From Terasakiella magnetica (lineage in GTDB: Bacteria > Pseudomonadota > Alphaproteobacteria > Rhodospirillales > Magnetospirillaceae), in contig CACVCF010000235.1 of NCBI GenBank assembly GCA_902729415.1, positions 1-45,560 on the forward strand: a stretch of DNA of 45,560 nt, in the 5' to 3' direction. This document shows, one piece after another, positions 1 through 9,147 of this stretch. Each line of letters starts with the position of its first letter. The first letter of the stretch is position 1. Below the pieces are notes generated by a model, which worked only from the letters and a program-made list of their open reading frames with translations, was not told the origin of the DNA and did no database searches. The position numbers and the translations under genes were made by a program.

Positions 1-1049
1 ATCAGCCCATCCTTGAAGATCTGCACCGATCGCGCCATTTCGCCGATCTCGTCGCTGCCGCCGACATAGGGAACGGCCACCTGCCGGTCGCCGCCGGACA
101 AGGCGGTCATCACGCCGGTGATACCTTTGACCGGCCCCACGATGGAGCGGGCGATAACGGTGGCCAGCACCAGAAAAATCAGGATTGCCGCCATGCTCAA
201 GGTTGTCGCTATGGTGATAACCCGGCGATGGACGGCTTCATCCTCCAGCCTGACCTGCTCGGCCTGGGTATCGGCGAAAGCCGTCACCTTGTCGAAGGCG
301 GGCGCGAAGGAGGTGTAGGTGGTGGAAAGGTCTGCACTGCCCTTGCGGACCCCCTGATCGGCTTCGACCATCTTGCGGGCCTTTGACAGGTAGTCGTCGA
401 TCAGGGTGCGCAGTTCGGTCTTTTGGGGCGCTGCCATGGCCGAACGCTGAAGGCTGTCCAGGAAGGCGCGGTGTTCCGCCTCTAATTTGCCCAGCAACTC
501 CGCCTGCCCCCGCAGGAGATAATCCTTTTCGTGACGGCGCAGCATCAGCATGTGGACCATGAGATCTTGTTCGCCCAGGCCCGAGATTACTTTTTCCACC
601 GCGTGGACGGCTTGGCGTAATTCCCCCTGCATGCCGGAGTTTTCCGTCAATCCGGCGGTAACCATATGGTCCAGCAGGCTGCGCACGCTCCCGGCATAGG
701 CAGTCATGCCGGTTTTGATGGTGGCGATCACATCGGCAATCGGTGCCGTGTTGGGCATCTTTTCCAGATCCTCGGCTCGCTTCACCACTTTTTCGGTGGC
801 TGTCATGCTCTGCTCTGCATATTTCGCATCGCGCCGGATCAGGAGATCCTTTTCACTGCGTCGGGCCTCCAGGCTGTCGATCCGCAGATCCTTGGCGGCA
901 AGAGTGATGGCGGCATAGGCCTTGCTTCTTGCATCGGTTTCATCAAGAGCGGCCATGCACCAAAGCAAGACGGCAACCATGACGCCGATCATGGCGATGC
1001 CTGCCCCGGCCAGCAGTAAAATCCGAGCACGAATCGATAGACGGTTCAT
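1..1049 (-). CDS. Methyl-accepting chemotaxis protein, N-terminal part (cut by window start)
   Basis: Transmembrane chemoreceptor that would signal to CheA/CheW. The minus-strand reading begins MNRLSIRARILLLAGAG and runs into a hydrophobic first membrane segment. A mostly helical periplasmic region of roughly 250 residues follows, then a second membrane segment (LSMAAILIFLVLATVIA) and the start of a HAMP domain (RSIVGPVKGITGVM, then DEIGEMARSVQIFKDG). The signalling domain lies beyond the window. The ATG at 1049 is preceded by GAGGAG, which supports this start. The helical sensor resembles four-helix-bundle or HBM-type ligand domains, but the ligand cannot be read. No neighbouring che genes are present, so this is an orphan receptor. 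Confidence 0.88.
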   Translation of the reverse strand, partial: MNRLSIRARILLLAGAGIAMIGVMVAVLLWCMAALDETDARSKAYAAITLAAKDLRIDSLEARRSEKDLLIRRDAKYAEQSMTATEKVVKRAEDLEKMPNTAPIADVIATIKTGMTAYAGSVRSLLDHMVTAGLTENSGMQGELRQAVHAVEKVISGLGEQDLMVHMLMLRRHEKDYLLRGQAELLGKLEAEHRAFLDSLQRSAMAAPQKTELRTLIDDYLSKARKMVEADQGVRKGSADLSTTYTSFAPAFDKVTAFADTQAEQVRLEDEAVHRRVITIATTLSMAAILIFLVLATVIARSIVGPVKGITGVMTALSGGDRQVAVPYVGGSDEIGEMARSVQIFKDGL

Positions 1050-1186
1050 GGAGGCTCCTCGACCTGAACGACATTCTTTCGATGTATTATGACGGTTTTA
1101 TGACAATGAGGTGAAATGGAATTTTTTAAATGCATAAAGATGAATGCGTAAAGACGTGTGTGGTTTTTGCATGATTTCCTTGGGCA

Positions 1187-1711
1187 TCAGCGGATGACGC
1201 GTTCCATTATTTTCGCCCGCTCAACTCGGAGGATGGTCCAGGGCAAAGCCAGGATTTCGCGGCCCCAGGCGCCGTACCATTCCCAGCCGGGCCGATGGGC
1301 GGGCAGGGCAGCGGCGGGGTGGACGGCAAGGCCAAAGCGATGAAAGATATAAAGCGCGCGCGGCAGGTGACAGGCATCGGTGATCACCAGCAGGCGTGTC
1401 CAGCCCCGTGCTTTCACCAGGGGGCGTGACAAGACGGCATTGCCGATAGTGTTGTGGGATTGATCCTCCACCACCACCCGACCGGGAGCGATACCCTCCG
1501 CCAGGGCCATGTCGCGCATGACATGGGCTTCGGGGGTGGGGTGGCGCACCGCGCCGCCGCTCATCAGCAGATGCTCGACGCGGCCCTGGCGCACCAGTTC
1601 GATTCCGCGCGCCACACGGCGGGTAAGGGCGGGGCTGGGGCTGCCGTCGGGCCGAATCATGGCGCCGAGGACGATGGCGGCATCGAAGTTGTCGACAGAG
1701 GGCCTAAACAT
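1187..1711 (-). CDS. YdcF-like protein (DUF218)
   Basis: A 174-residue protein with the DUF218/YdcF pattern: DAAIVLGAMIRPDG near the N-terminus, RVEHLLMSGG, EAHVMRDMALAEGI, VEDQSHNTIGNA and LLVITDACHLPRAL. This family has a Rossmann-like fold and includes ElyC/SanA-type envelope proteins; biochemical roles are mostly unproven. The open frame continues upstream to 2023, but that part is antisense to the methyltransferase at 1748 and does not look like this family. The start was therefore placed at ATG 1711, although the Shine-Dalgarno is weak. It is divergent from the methyltransferase with only 36 bases between the starts, so the two probably share a promoter region. Confidence 0.8.
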   Translation of the reverse strand: MFRPSVDNFDAAIVLGAMIRPDGSPSPALTRRVARGIELVRQGRVEHLLMSGGAVRHPTPEAHVMRDMALAEGIAPGRVVVEDQSHNTIGNAVLSRPLVKARGWTRLLVITDACHLPRALYIFHRFGLAVHPAAALPAHRPGWEWYGAWGREILALPWTILRVERAKIMERVIR

Positions 1712-1747
1712 TAGATAATCAATGGAAGATGACCCTGGGAGGATTGG

Positions 1748-2437
1748 ATGGATAAGAGGCGCAATAGCGACGTCATCGTGGAGACCCTGGCCCTGGAAGG
1801 CAAGCGGGTGATCGATGTGGGGTGCGGTGACGGCGCGCTGGTCCGGTTGATGGCCCGGTTCGGCGCCCAGGTTCTGGGGGTGGAGTGCAGCCCGCGCCAA
1901 CTCGCCAAAGCCCGCAGCGGCAAGGTTATCGGCTCCGAGGAGATCGTCGAGGGCGTCGGCCAATCCCTGCCTGCTCCCGATGCCAGCGCCGACGTGGTGG
2001 TGTTCTTCAACTCGCTGCATCACATTCCCATCGAGTATCAGGCTCGTGCTTTATCCGAGGCCGCCCGCGTGCTGAAGACCGGCGGCACGGTTTATATCTC
2101 TGAACCTCTGCCCTATGGCGCTTTCTTCGAGGCGGTGCGGCCTATCGATGACGAGACCTGGGTCCGCGGCGCCGCCCTGGCCGCCATCAAGGCGGGCTGG
2201 CTCCACGGTTTGGACGAGATCAGCGAGTTCACCTATATCCATCCGCTGGTGATGAACGATTACGAGGCCTTCCGCGAGCGGATCGTCTCGGCCAATTCCG
2301 AGCGCGAGCAGCGCTTCACCCAGTTGGATGCCGAGATGCGCCAGCGCTTTGCGGGTCTGGCGACCCCTCTTGCCGATGGCGGCTTTGGTTTCGAGCAGCC
2401 CATGCGGGTTAATTTGTTGCGCAAAGTACGTGAGTGA
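1748..2437 (+). CDS. Class I SAM-dependent methyltransferase
   Basis: A 229-residue protein with the class I methyltransferase fold: motif I VIDVGCGDGALV (about residues 20-31), an acidic end of strand 2 (VLGVECSP), a motif IV region ADVVVFFNSLHHIP, and post-motif ARVLKTGGTVYISEP. This is the Methyltransf_11 type found in UbiE-like and many small-molecule enzymes; the substrate cannot be deduced. GGGAGGATT lies just upstream of the ATG. The gene is divergent from the YdcF-like gene. Confidence 0.85.
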   Translation: MDKRRNSDVIVETLALEGKRVIDVGCGDGALVRLMARFGAQVLGVECSPRQLAKARSGKVIGSEEIVEGVGQSLPAPDASADVVVFFNSLHHIPIEYQARALSEAARVLKTGGTVYISEPLPYGAFFEAVRPIDDETWVRGAALAAIKAGWLHGLDEISEFTYIHPLVMNDYEAFRERIVSANSEREQRFTQLDAEMRQRFAGLATPLADGGFGFEQPMRVNLLRKVRE

Positions 2438-2453
2438 TTTACGAGCATAAGGG

Positions 2454-2494
2454 TTCACACTATGTTCACATCACAATTGTGAGAGAGTTCACAC
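2454..2494. promoter_or_regulatory. Perfect 12-bp palindrome with TTCACA repeats upstream of the FtsB-like gene
   Basis: The intergenic region before the FtsB-like gene contains a perfect 12-base palindrome TCACAATTGTGA at 2471-2482. It is embedded in three direct TTCACA repeats starting at 2454, 2465 and 2488. This is a plausible operator, but no regulator is identifiable. A possible -35 TTGACG lies further downstream near 2574. Confidence 0.35.
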
Positions 2495-2610
2495 AGGGAT
2501 TCAAAATATGAGTCATTTATGCCACAACACTGAGTGCCGTCGGGAAAAAGTGTATTCACTCCGGCTTTACTTGTTGACGGCGTGAATTCTGGTGTGATTC
2601 CATCCGCCGC

Positions 2611-2922
2611 ATGATCCTGGAACTTCGCCGCCGTCTGCGTCACGTCGCTGGCCCCCTCGTCGGGGCTTTCGCCGTGAGCTATTTTGCCTACCACACGGTG
2701 GAGGGGGATCGCGGGGTGCTGGCCTATATCCGTTTGCAGAACGAGATTCTGGATGCGGAGATGCAGTTGGCCAAAGTGTCCTCAGAGCGCCAGGAAATGG
2801 AACATCGGGTGCTGCTGTTGCGGCCCGACCATCTTGATCCCGATATGCTGGAAGAGCGCGCCCGGATCATGCTCAACATGGGGCATGATGGCGAAGTGGT
2901 GGTGTTCGACAAGCGGCGCTAG
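2611..2922 (+). CDS. ftsB: Septum formation initiator family protein (FtsB/DivIC-like)
   Basis: A 103-residue bitopic protein. Short cytoplasmic N-terminus, one membrane segment (about residues 12-28, VGAFAVSYFAYHTV), then a heptad-rich stretch (residues 40-70, LQNEILDAEMQLAKVSSERQ) and a C-terminal region with PDHLDPDMLEERARIMLNMG. This is the layout of FtsB/DivIC, the small coiled-coil divisome protein that acts with FtsL and FtsQ. In many alphaproteobacteria ftsB follows eno and precedes pdhA. Here neither neighbour is present, so the gene has moved or stands alone. Size and architecture fit the family well; the symbol is assigned on architecture only. Confidence 0.75.
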   Translation: MILELRRRLRHVAGPLVGAFAVSYFAYHTVEGDRGVLAYIRLQNEILDAEMQLAKVSSERQEMEHRVLLLRPDHLDPDMLEERARIMLNMGHDGEVVVFDKRR

Positions 2923-3151
2923 TTTTCTATCCCGGCCTGTCTTGAAAATCGTGCGTTGGTATAAAACGCCTGTTCAGAAGGGCAGGTGGGACGAACGGGG
3001 CTTGACGAAGTGGCTGCTCTGTTGCCACCTTGTGTCCTAAGGGTGTGGTGGGACCAAAATAAACACCCATACGGGAAGGCGAGCAGTAAGTCAGAAGGTA
3101 TCCAGCCGGTTTCCGGTCAAGGGTCCCGTGACTTCAACGGAAGGAACTGCC

Positions 3152-4831
3152 GTGCTCGCCTTCGTCCAAAACACCCGCATTGCGGTTAAGGTATTCATCG
3201 CTCCATTGCTTATGGTTGCGTGTATGGTGGTGCTTGGGGGCGTGTTCCACCTGGCCATGAGTCGTCAGGAGGCCTCCATGGAGCAGATGGTCACCATCTC
3301 CTTCGCCAACAGCCGGGCAGCGACCGAGCTGGACGGCATGGCCGCCAGTACCGAATCCAATCTTTACCGGATCCTCGGCTGGCAGGCCGCGCGCGAGGAC
3401 AAGGACAAGATCAAGGGGCTCGACAGCCAACTGCGCGGTGACATCAAATTGTTCGCCGAGCGGGCGGACGTGCTGCTGAAAGCGCTGGGGGCGCCGCCCG
3501 AAGCCGCTAAACAGGTCAAGGATTATACCCTGGCTGCTTCCGACGTGCTGGACATGTATGCCAGCGATCACGTCACCGCGCTGAGCATGATGGGGGCCAC
3601 CGAGATCGAATACGACTCGCTGCGGACCTTGCTGCATGGTCTGGCCGAACAGGCGTCTAAACAGGCCGATGGCGCCTATCGTGACACCATCCAGCTGAGC
3701 CGTGCCACCGAGATGGAGTATTTCGGCGTTCTTGCCGCCTTTCTGCTGGTGGGTGGGGGGGTGACGGTGGCGCTGGCGCGGCTGATCGCCGGCCCGGTGA
3801 CCCGTCTGACCGGCATCATGGGGCAGTTGGCCGAAGGCAGCACCAGTGTCGATATCCCCTCTTTGGACAAGCAGGACGAGATTGGCGCCATGGCCCGCGC
3901 CGTTGCTGTGTTCCGTGACGGCATGGAACGGGCGTCGCGTCTTGAGACCGAGCAGCGCCAGCAGCGCCAGCGCCAGGACCTGCTCATGGCCCGGCGGGGT
4001 GAGCTGATCACCGCCTTTAATGCCGCCATGGACACTATCTTGAAGTCGGTGGGAGGCTCGATCGAGCACGTTCACCAGATTTCCAACTCGTTGCAGGCCA
4101 CCGCCGCCCAGACCAGCCAGCAGGGAGCATCGGTTGCCGAGGCCGCCGAGCTTTCCGCCGCCAACGTGGCGACGGTCGCCTCCGCCGCCGAGGAACTGGG
4201 ATCGTCGGTGCAAGAGATCAGCCGTCAGGTGACGGAAACCGCCACCATAACCTCGGAAGCGGTGCGGGGCATCCACGTCGCCAATGGCACCATGGATGGA
4301 TTGACGGTGGCTTCCAACAAGATCGGCGAGGTGGTTCAGCTCATCAACGACATTGCCGGGCAGACCAATCTGCTGGCCTTGAACGCCACCATTGAGGCGG
4401 CTAGGGCAGGTGAGGCGGGCAAGGGCTTCGCCGTGGTCGCCTCCGAGGTCAAGACCCTGGCCAACCAGACGGCGCGGGCCACCGACGAGATCGCCCAGCA
4501 AATCGCCGGGATCCAGTCCATCAGCCAGGAGGCGGTCAATACCATTCGTACGGTCGGTATCACCATCGACCGGGTCAATCAGGTCGTGTCGTCCATCGCC
4601 GCCGCGGTGGAAGAGCAGACGGCGGCCACCAACGAGATCGTCCGCAGCGTGCAGCAGGCTTCCGACGGCAATTCCCACATCACCCGCAATATCGCCGATG
4701 TATCGCGTGCTGCCTCGGCCACCGGCGATATGGCGGCGGGCATGTTCAAGGCTGCTGACGAGCTTTTGGAGGAATCGGGGGCGCTTCGCAGCGAGGTCGG
4801 CTCGTTCCTGACCTCCATGCGGGCGGAATAG
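3152..4831 (+). CDS. Methyl-accepting chemotaxis protein
   Basis: Full-length chemoreceptor of about 559 residues. First membrane segment near residues 12-35 ([19 protein letters not shown]), then a periplasmic helical sensor of about 150 residues. The second membrane segment is [24 protein letters not shown] domain ([32 protein letters not shown]) follows, then a long signalling coiled coil with the hairpin core [20 protein letters not shown] and [21 protein letters not shown] 3128 is also open, but GTG 3152 has GGAAGGA six bases ahead and was chosen. The ligand is unknown. It is not clustered with other che genes. Confidence 0.92.
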   Translation: MLAFVQNTRIAVKVFIAPLLMVACMVVLGGVFHLAMSRQEASMEQMVTISFANSRAATELDGMAASTESNLYRILGWQAAREDKDKIKGLDSQLRGDIKLFAERADVLLKALGAPPEAAKQVKDYTLAASDVLDMYASDHVTALSMMGATEIEYDSLRTLLHGLAEQASKQADGAYRDTIQLSRATEMEYFGVLAAFLLVGGGVTVALARLIAGPVTRLTGIMGQLAEGSTSVDIPSLDKQDEIGAMARAVAVFRDGMERASRLETEQRQQRQRQDLLMARRGELITAFNAAMDTILKSVGGSIEHVHQISNSLQATAAQTSQQGASVAEAAELSAANVATVASAAEELGSSVQEISRQVTETATITSEAVRGIHVANGTMDGLTVASNKIGEVVQLINDIAGQTNLLALNATIEAARAGEAGKGFAVVASEVKTLANQTARATDEIAQQIAGIQSISQEAVNTIRTVGITIDRVNQVVSSIAAAVEEQTAATNEIVRSVQQASDGNSHITRNIADVSRAASATGDMAAGMFKAADELLEESGALRSEVGSFLTSMRAE

Positions 4832-4922
4832 GGGGGACTCGCATACGAGTAAACACCGGCTTATCTCGGCGGGTGGTTCAGGTACTCTGTCCATCCATGG
4901 GGGCTGCGACCAGGAGAAAGCC

Positions 4923-5237
4923 ATGCGAAAGAGCTTATGGGTGCTGACAGTGCTGCCGTTGCTGGCTGGCCCGGCCGCCGCTGCGGATGGTCCTGGGCTT
5001 GGCACCATCTTCAAGGATGCTGCAACCCAAGCAGCGGGGCAGGCGGCCCGGGACACCATCGACAAGACCGTTCCCAAATCCGCTGACCGCGACTACCGCG
5101 ACAAGGACCGCGGAAAGGATAAGGACCGCGACTACCGTGATCGTGACCGGCGCGATGCTCCCGGCAATTCCTATGAGCATCGGCGTGACGGGCGGGGGCG
5201 TGATGATAATCCGGGGCGCGGGCGCGACCGGGATTAA
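4923..5237 (+). CDS. Small exported RD/KD-rich protein
   Basis: A 104-residue protein. A signal peptide (MRKSLWVLTVLPLLAG then PAAAADG) is followed by a short helical stretch (IFKDAATQAAGQAARD). The second half is almost only charged residues, with repeated units such as DRDYRDKDRGKDKDRDYRDR. AGGAGAAAG precedes the ATG. No domain is recognised. The charged half is likely disordered and could bind polyanions or divalent cations in the periplasm, but that is speculation. Its stop overlaps the stop of the convergent YkgJ-family gene by four bases. Confidence 0.7.
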   Translation: MRKSLWVLTVLPLLAGPAAAADGPGLGTIFKDAATQAAGQAARDTIDKTVPKSADRDYRDKDRGKDKDRDYRDRDRRDAPGNSYEHRRDGRGRDDNPGRGRDRD

Positions 5238-6010
5238 CCCCTTTTCTTCTTGCCCTTGCCCTTTTCCATGGGCGGGAACCAGTCATGGAGACGGGTGGCG
5301 GCTGGGAAGACCTCCTTGCCGCGCCACCACTCCTCCACCGCTTCGGGACGGTGGATCACGGCCTTCAGCGCCGGGATGAAATCCACGCCCGGACAATCGT
5401 GCCCTGCGGCGTAGAAGGGCTGGGCCAGCCCGAACACCGCGCCGTCGAATACGTCCTTGGGTTGGGTCTGGTAATCGTGGGACAAGGGCGGGCCGAACAG
5501 CGGCGGGTCCAGCTTGGCATAGGTGGTCATGCACCAGCGGGCATCCATCTGATAAAGCCCCCGGCATTTCAGCGGCCGCAGATCGTAGATGGCGCAGGCA
5601 TCGTCCACTAGAAAGACGCAAGGCCGCCCAGAATCCCAGGCGTCGAGCCGGGCGAGGAGGGGGGCGGCTTCGGGCCGGGCGCGCAATTGCCCGGCGATAT
5701 AAAGCACTTCCACCGCCGTGGCGCCCACCCGCTGATGGCAGCACCAGCCGCAGCCCTTCTTGCATCCCGCTGGTTTGGCACCCAGGACGAAGGCGGGGGT
5801 GGTGCGGATTTCGCCCCACAGCCGCTCGGCGATGGCGAAGGCGTCGGCTACGGCGGCCATGGCTCCGGGGGTACCCTGGGACAGTCTTTTGCCCACGGCT
5901 TCGCGCACGTCGTCAAAGGCGGCGGCGCGGATGGGCGAAACCTTGGGGGCGGCGGAGACCCCGCCCTGGAGGGCGCGGAAGGCGGAGGTGGCATTGAATT
6001 CCGTGGACAT
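5234..6010 (-). CDS. YkgJ-family cysteine-cluster protein
   Basis: A 258-residue protein with the conserved cysteine cluster of the CxxCxxCC/YkgJ family: GCKKGCGWCCHQRVG near residue 83, then CVFLVDDACAIYDLRPLKCR. These cysteines are thought to bind zinc or an Fe-S cluster; the function is not established. The C-terminus is lysine-rich (EKGKGKKKRG). The ATG at 6010 lacks an obvious Shine-Dalgarno, so the exact start is less certain than the frame. Confidence 0.78.
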   Translation of the reverse strand: MSTEFNATSAFRALQGGVSAAPKVSPIRAAAFDDVREAVGKRLSQGTPGAMAAVADAFAIAERLWGEIRTTPAFVLGAKPAGCKKGCGWCCHQRVGATAVEVLYIAGQLRARPEAAPLLARLDAWDSGRPCVFLVDDACAIYDLRPLKCRGLYQMDARWCMTTYAKLDPPLFGPPLSHDYQTQPKDVFDGAVFGLAQPFYAAGHDCPGVDFIPALKAVIHRPEAVEEWWRGKEVFPAATRLHDWFPPMEKGKGKKKRG

Positions 6011-6100
6011 GGCGCGAAGGATAGCAAGGTGCGGGAAAGCTCGCCAGAATCTTCATCATCGGCCAAATGGCACATTGACGCCTTTCCCCGCCGCCCCCTA

Positions 6101-6164
6101 AACTCCGCGCGGGCCAAGGCCCCCCAACGGGCCGCGTCCCTTCTGCAAGGGAGGGTTACATTTT
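6101..6164 (+). ncRNA. Candidate serC leader RNA (alphaproteobacterial serC motif)
   Basis: Directly upstream of serC is a G/C stem region with GGGCC at 6111-6115 pairing to GGCCC at 6118-6122. A second hairpin TCCCTT-CTGC-AAGGGA follows at 6137-6152. Its 3' arm contains the Shine-Dalgarno GGGAGGG that lies nine bases ahead of the serC ATG. A conserved serC RNA motif of this kind (two hairpins, the second covering the ribosome site) is known before serC-serA operons in alphaproteobacteria. The match is judged by eye only. Confidence 0.5.
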
Positions 6165-7343
6165 ATGACTGATTCTACTCGGCCGGCTTCCAAGCCCGCC
6201 AATCCCAACTTTTCTTCCGGTCCCTGCGCCAAACGTCCCGGTTGGACGGTGGACGCGCTCAAGGACACTCCGGTAGGCCGGTCCCATCGCGCCAAGATCG
6301 GCAAGACCCGGCTTGAGGATCTCATCAACCGCACCCGCGCGGTGCTGGGCATTCCCGCCGATTACCGTATCGGCATCGTCCCCGGTTCCGATACCGGCGC
6401 CGTGGAAATGGCCATGTGGTCGCTTCTGGGCGCGCGCGGTATCGACGCCCTGGCGTGGGAAAGCTTTGGCGAAGGCTGGGTCACCGACATCACCAAGCAG
6501 CTGAAGCTGGAAGACGTTCGCGTCTTCAAGGCGCCCTATGGCGACCTGCCCAAGCTGTCCGAGGTCGATTGCGACCGTGACGTGGTCTTTACCTGGAACG
6601 GCACCACCGGCGGCGCCCGTGTCCCCGACGGGGATTGGATCAAGGCCGACCGCAAGGGCCTGACCATTTGTGACGCCACCAGCGCCGTGTTCGCCATGGA
6701 CATGCCCTGGGACAAGCTGGACGTGGTCACGTGGTCCTGGCAGAAGGTGCTGGGCGGCGAAGGCGCGCACGGCATGCTGGTCCTGAGCCCCCGCGCTGTC
6801 GAGCGGCTTGAGACCTACAAGCCCGCGTGGCCGCTGCCCAAGATCTTCCGCATGACCAAGGGCGGCAAGCTCATCGAAGGCATCTTCAAGGGCGAAACCA
6901 TCAACACGCCCTCGATGATCGCCGTCGAAGACCAGATCGATGCCTTGAAGTGGGCCGAGTCCATCGGCGGCCTCAAGGCTCTGATCGCCCGGTCCGAGGC
7001 CAATCTCAAGGCGGTTCAGACCTGGCTGGACAAGTCGGATTGGGCTGCCAATCTGGCCGACGACGCCAAGGTCCGCTCCTGCACCTCCATCTGTATGGGG
7101 ATCAAGGCGCCGTTCTTCACCAAGCTGTCGGCCGACGATCAGGCCGCCGCCGCCAAGAAGATCGTCACCATCCTCGACAAGGAAGGTGTGGCCTACGATA
7201 TCGGTGCCTACCGCGATGCGCCTTCCGGCCTTCGGGTCTGGGGCGGCGCCACCGTCGAGACCTCCGACATCGAAAAGCTGCTGCCCTGGCTTGATTGGGC
7301 CTTTGCCCAGGTCAAGGCGGAGTTCGAGCCCAAGGTCGCCTAA
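6165..7343 (+). CDS. serC: Phosphoserine aminotransferase
   Basis: A 392-residue PLP enzyme that transaminates 3-phosphohydroxypyruvate with glutamate, the second step of serine synthesis. The N-terminal [18 protein letters not shown] is typical of the alphaproteobacterial SerC subgroup. The PLP lysine lies in [16 protein letters not shown], and [17 protein letters not shown] precedes it. It is followed 77 bases later by serA on the same strand, forming a serC-serA operon. Its ribosome site is part of a leader hairpin, so translation may be controlled. Confidence 0.96.
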   Translation: MTDSTRPASKPANPNFSSGPCAKRPGWTVDALKDTPVGRSHRAKIGKTRLEDLINRTRAVLGIPADYRIGIVPGSDTGAVEMAMWSLLGARGIDALAWESFGEGWVTDITKQLKLEDVRVFKAPYGDLPKLSEVDCDRDVVFTWNGTTGGARVPDGDWIKADRKGLTICDATSAVFAMDMPWDKLDVVTWSWQKVLGGEGAHGMLVLSPRAVERLETYKPAWPLPKIFRMTKGGKLIEGIFKGETINTPSMIAVEDQIDALKWAESIGGLKALIARSEANLKAVQTWLDKSDWAANLADDAKVRSCTSICMGIKAPFFTKLSADDQAAAAKKIVTILDKEGVAYDIGAYRDAPSGLRVWGGATVETSDIEKLLPWLDWAFAQVKAEFEPKVA

Positions 7344-7420
7344 GTCCTTACTTCAACACAAAACACGGGCGCTGCCTTTTCACCAAGGCGGCGCCCGAAA
7401 ACCATCCGCGGGGAAGTCCA

Positions 7421-8998
7421 ATGCCCAAAGTTCTCATCAGCGACAAGCTGAGCCCGGCCGCCGTTCAGATTTTCAAGGATCGCGGCATCGAGGCCGACGT
7501 CAAGACCGGCCTCACTCCCGATGAGCTGAAGGCCATCATCGGCAATTATGATGGTCTCGCCATCCGCTCCAACACCAAGGTCACCGCCGATGTGCTGGCC
7601 GTCGCCGCCAATCTGAAGGTGGTCGGCCGCGCCGGTATCGGCGTTGATAACGTCGATGTGCCCGCCGCCACCGGACGCGGCATCGTGGTGATGAATACCC
7701 CCTTCGGCAATTCCATCACCACCGCCGAACACGCCATCGCCATGATGTTCGCCCTGGCGCGCGACATTCCCCAGGCCAATGCCTCGACCCATGCCGGTAA
7801 GTGGGAAAAGACCAAGTTCATGGGTGTCGAGCTGACCGGCAAGGTGCTGGGCATCGTCGGCTGCGGCAATATCGGTGCCATCGTCGCCGACCGCGCCCAG
7901 GGCCTGCGCATGCGCGTCATCGCCTATGACCCCTTCTTGTCGCAGGAACGGGCCAAGGAGCTGAATGTCGAGAAGGTCGAGCTGGACGAGCTGTTTCCCC
8001 GCGCCGACTTCATCACCTTGCACACGCCGCTGACCGACGCCACCCGCAACCTGATCGACGCCAAGGCCCTGGCCAAGATGAAGAAGGGTGTGCGCATCAT
8101 CAATTGCGCCCGTGGCGGCCTGGTGGTCGAGGAAGACCTCAAGGCGGCGATCGAATCCGGTCATGTGGCCGGCGCCGCCTTCGATGTGTTCAAGGTCGAG
8201 CCCGCCAAGGAAAACATCTTGTTCGGCAACGAGAAGGTGGTCTGCACCCCGCATCTGGGCGCATCGACCTCCGAGGCTCAGGAGAACGTGGCGTTGCAGG
8301 TGGCCGAGCAGATGGCCGATTACCTGTTGACCGGCGCCGTCACCAACGCCCTCAACATCCCGTCGGTGTCGGCCGAGGACGCGCCCAAGCTGAAGCCCTA
8401 CATGACGCTCGCCAACCAGCTGGGCAGCTTCGCGGGCCAATTGACCGAGACTGGCATCCAGGAGGTCAAGATCGAATATCTGGGCCATGTGGCGAGCCTG
8501 AACACCCGTCCGCTGACCGCCATCGTGCTGGAAGGGCTGCTTAAGCCCATGAACGAGGCCGTCAACATGGTCAACGCTCCCGTGGTCGCCAAGGAGCGCA
8601 ACATCAAGGTCACCGAGACCAAGTCCGAGACCGAGGGGGACTACCACACCCTGATCCGTCTGACCGTCACCACCGACCGCCGCGAGCGTTCCGTCGCCGG
8701 AACCCTGTTCGGCGGCGACAAGGCCCGTGTGGTCGATATCAAGGGCATTCCGATCGAGGCCGAACTGGGCGCCAACATGCTCTACGTCACCAACCAGGAC
8801 AAGCCGGGCTTCATCGGCTCCCTGGGCAGCCTGCTGGGCCAGAACGGCGTCAACATCGCCACCTTCCATCTCGGCCGGTCCGAGGCGGGCGGCGATGCCA
8901 TCTTGCTGACCCAGGTGGATCAGCCCCTGACCACGGAATTGCTGGAAAAGGTCAAGGCTCTGCCGCAGGTGGTGCAGGCCAAGGCCCTGAAGTTCTGA
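7421..8998 (+). CDS. serA: D-3-phosphoglycerate dehydrogenase
   Basis: A 525-residue enzyme oxidising 3-phosphoglycerate with NAD, the first step of serine synthesis. The NAD-binding motif is GKVLGIVGCGNIGAIVADRA; catalytic Arg lies in NCARGGLVVEEDL and catalytic His in TPHLGAST. After the catalytic core come the intervening (ASB) domain and a C-terminal ACT domain (LYVTNQDKPGFIGSLGSLL), the long form that is often serine-regulated. The open frame extends upstream to 7295 into the serC end; ATG 7421 (MPKVLISDKLSP) with GGGGAAG upstream is the proper start. It ends just before a strong terminator. Confidence 0.96.
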   Translation: MPKVLISDKLSPAAVQIFKDRGIEADVKTGLTPDELKAIIGNYDGLAIRSNTKVTADVLAVAANLKVVGRAGIGVDNVDVPAATGRGIVVMNTPFGNSITTAEHAIAMMFALARDIPQANASTHAGKWEKTKFMGVELTGKVLGIVGCGNIGAIVADRAQGLRMRVIAYDPFLSQERAKELNVEKVELDELFPRADFITLHTPLTDATRNLIDAKALAKMKKGVRIINCARGGLVVEEDLKAAIESGHVAGAAFDVFKVEPAKENILFGNEKVVCTPHLGASTSEAQENVALQVAEQMADYLLTGAVTNALNIPSVSAEDAPKLKPYMTLANQLGSFAGQLTETGIQEVKIEYLGHVASLNTRPLTAIVLEGLLKPMNEAVNMVNAPVVAKERNIKVTETKSETEGDYHTLIRLTVTTDRRERSVAGTLFGGDKARVVDIKGIPIEAELGANMLYVTNQDKPGFIGSLGSLLGQNGVNIATFHLGRSEAGGDAILLTQVDQPLTTELLEKVKALPQVVQAKALKF

Positions 8999-9035
8999 TC
9001 GGTTCCTGATCGTTACGTCCAGACGCTGTGAAGAG

Positions 9036-9065
9036 GGCGCCTCGTTTCGACGAGGCGCCTTTTTT
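9036..9065 (+). terminator. Rho-independent terminator of serC-serA
   Basis: A perfect 9-bp stem GGCGCCTCG / CGAGGCGCC with a six-base loop TTTCGA is followed by six T residues (9060-9065). It sits 37 bases after the serA stop and just before the metal-regulator promoter. Confidence 0.9.
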
Positions 9066-9111
9066 GCCGGCAATCTCTCGGGTCTTGGGGCTTGCTCTCC
9101 CATTCCCCTCG

Positions 9112-9141
9112 TTGACAGTAACCCCTCCAGGGGGATAGGTT
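9112..9141 (+). promoter_or_regulatory. Promoter with embedded metal-sensor operator
   Basis: A perfect -35 TTGACA (9112-9117) and a -10 near ATAGGT (9135-9140) are 17 bases apart. The spacer holds the inverted repeat TAACCCCTCCAGGGGGATA, a C-tract/G-tract dyad of the type bound by CsoR/RcnR/InrS sensors. The predicted transcription start falls at or next to the ATG at 9148. An apo-repressor bound here would block RNA polymerase directly. Confidence 0.7.
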
Positions 9142-9147
9142 TTGTAA

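Noticed and set aside
2923..3151. Possible riboswitch upstream of the second chemoreceptor
   Set aside because: A 229-base leader with some G/C stems was compared by eye with the GEMM (cyclic di-GMP) pattern. The conserved loop sequences are not present.
3134..5077. 647-codon open frame on the minus strand
   Set aside because: It lies antisense to the chemoreceptor and small exported protein. Its His/Gly/Leu-rich product with no domain is the usual shadow of GC-rich coding DNA.
7340..9103. 587-codon open frame on the minus strand
   Set aside because: It mirrors serA and has the low-complexity Gly/His/Gln composition of a shadow frame.
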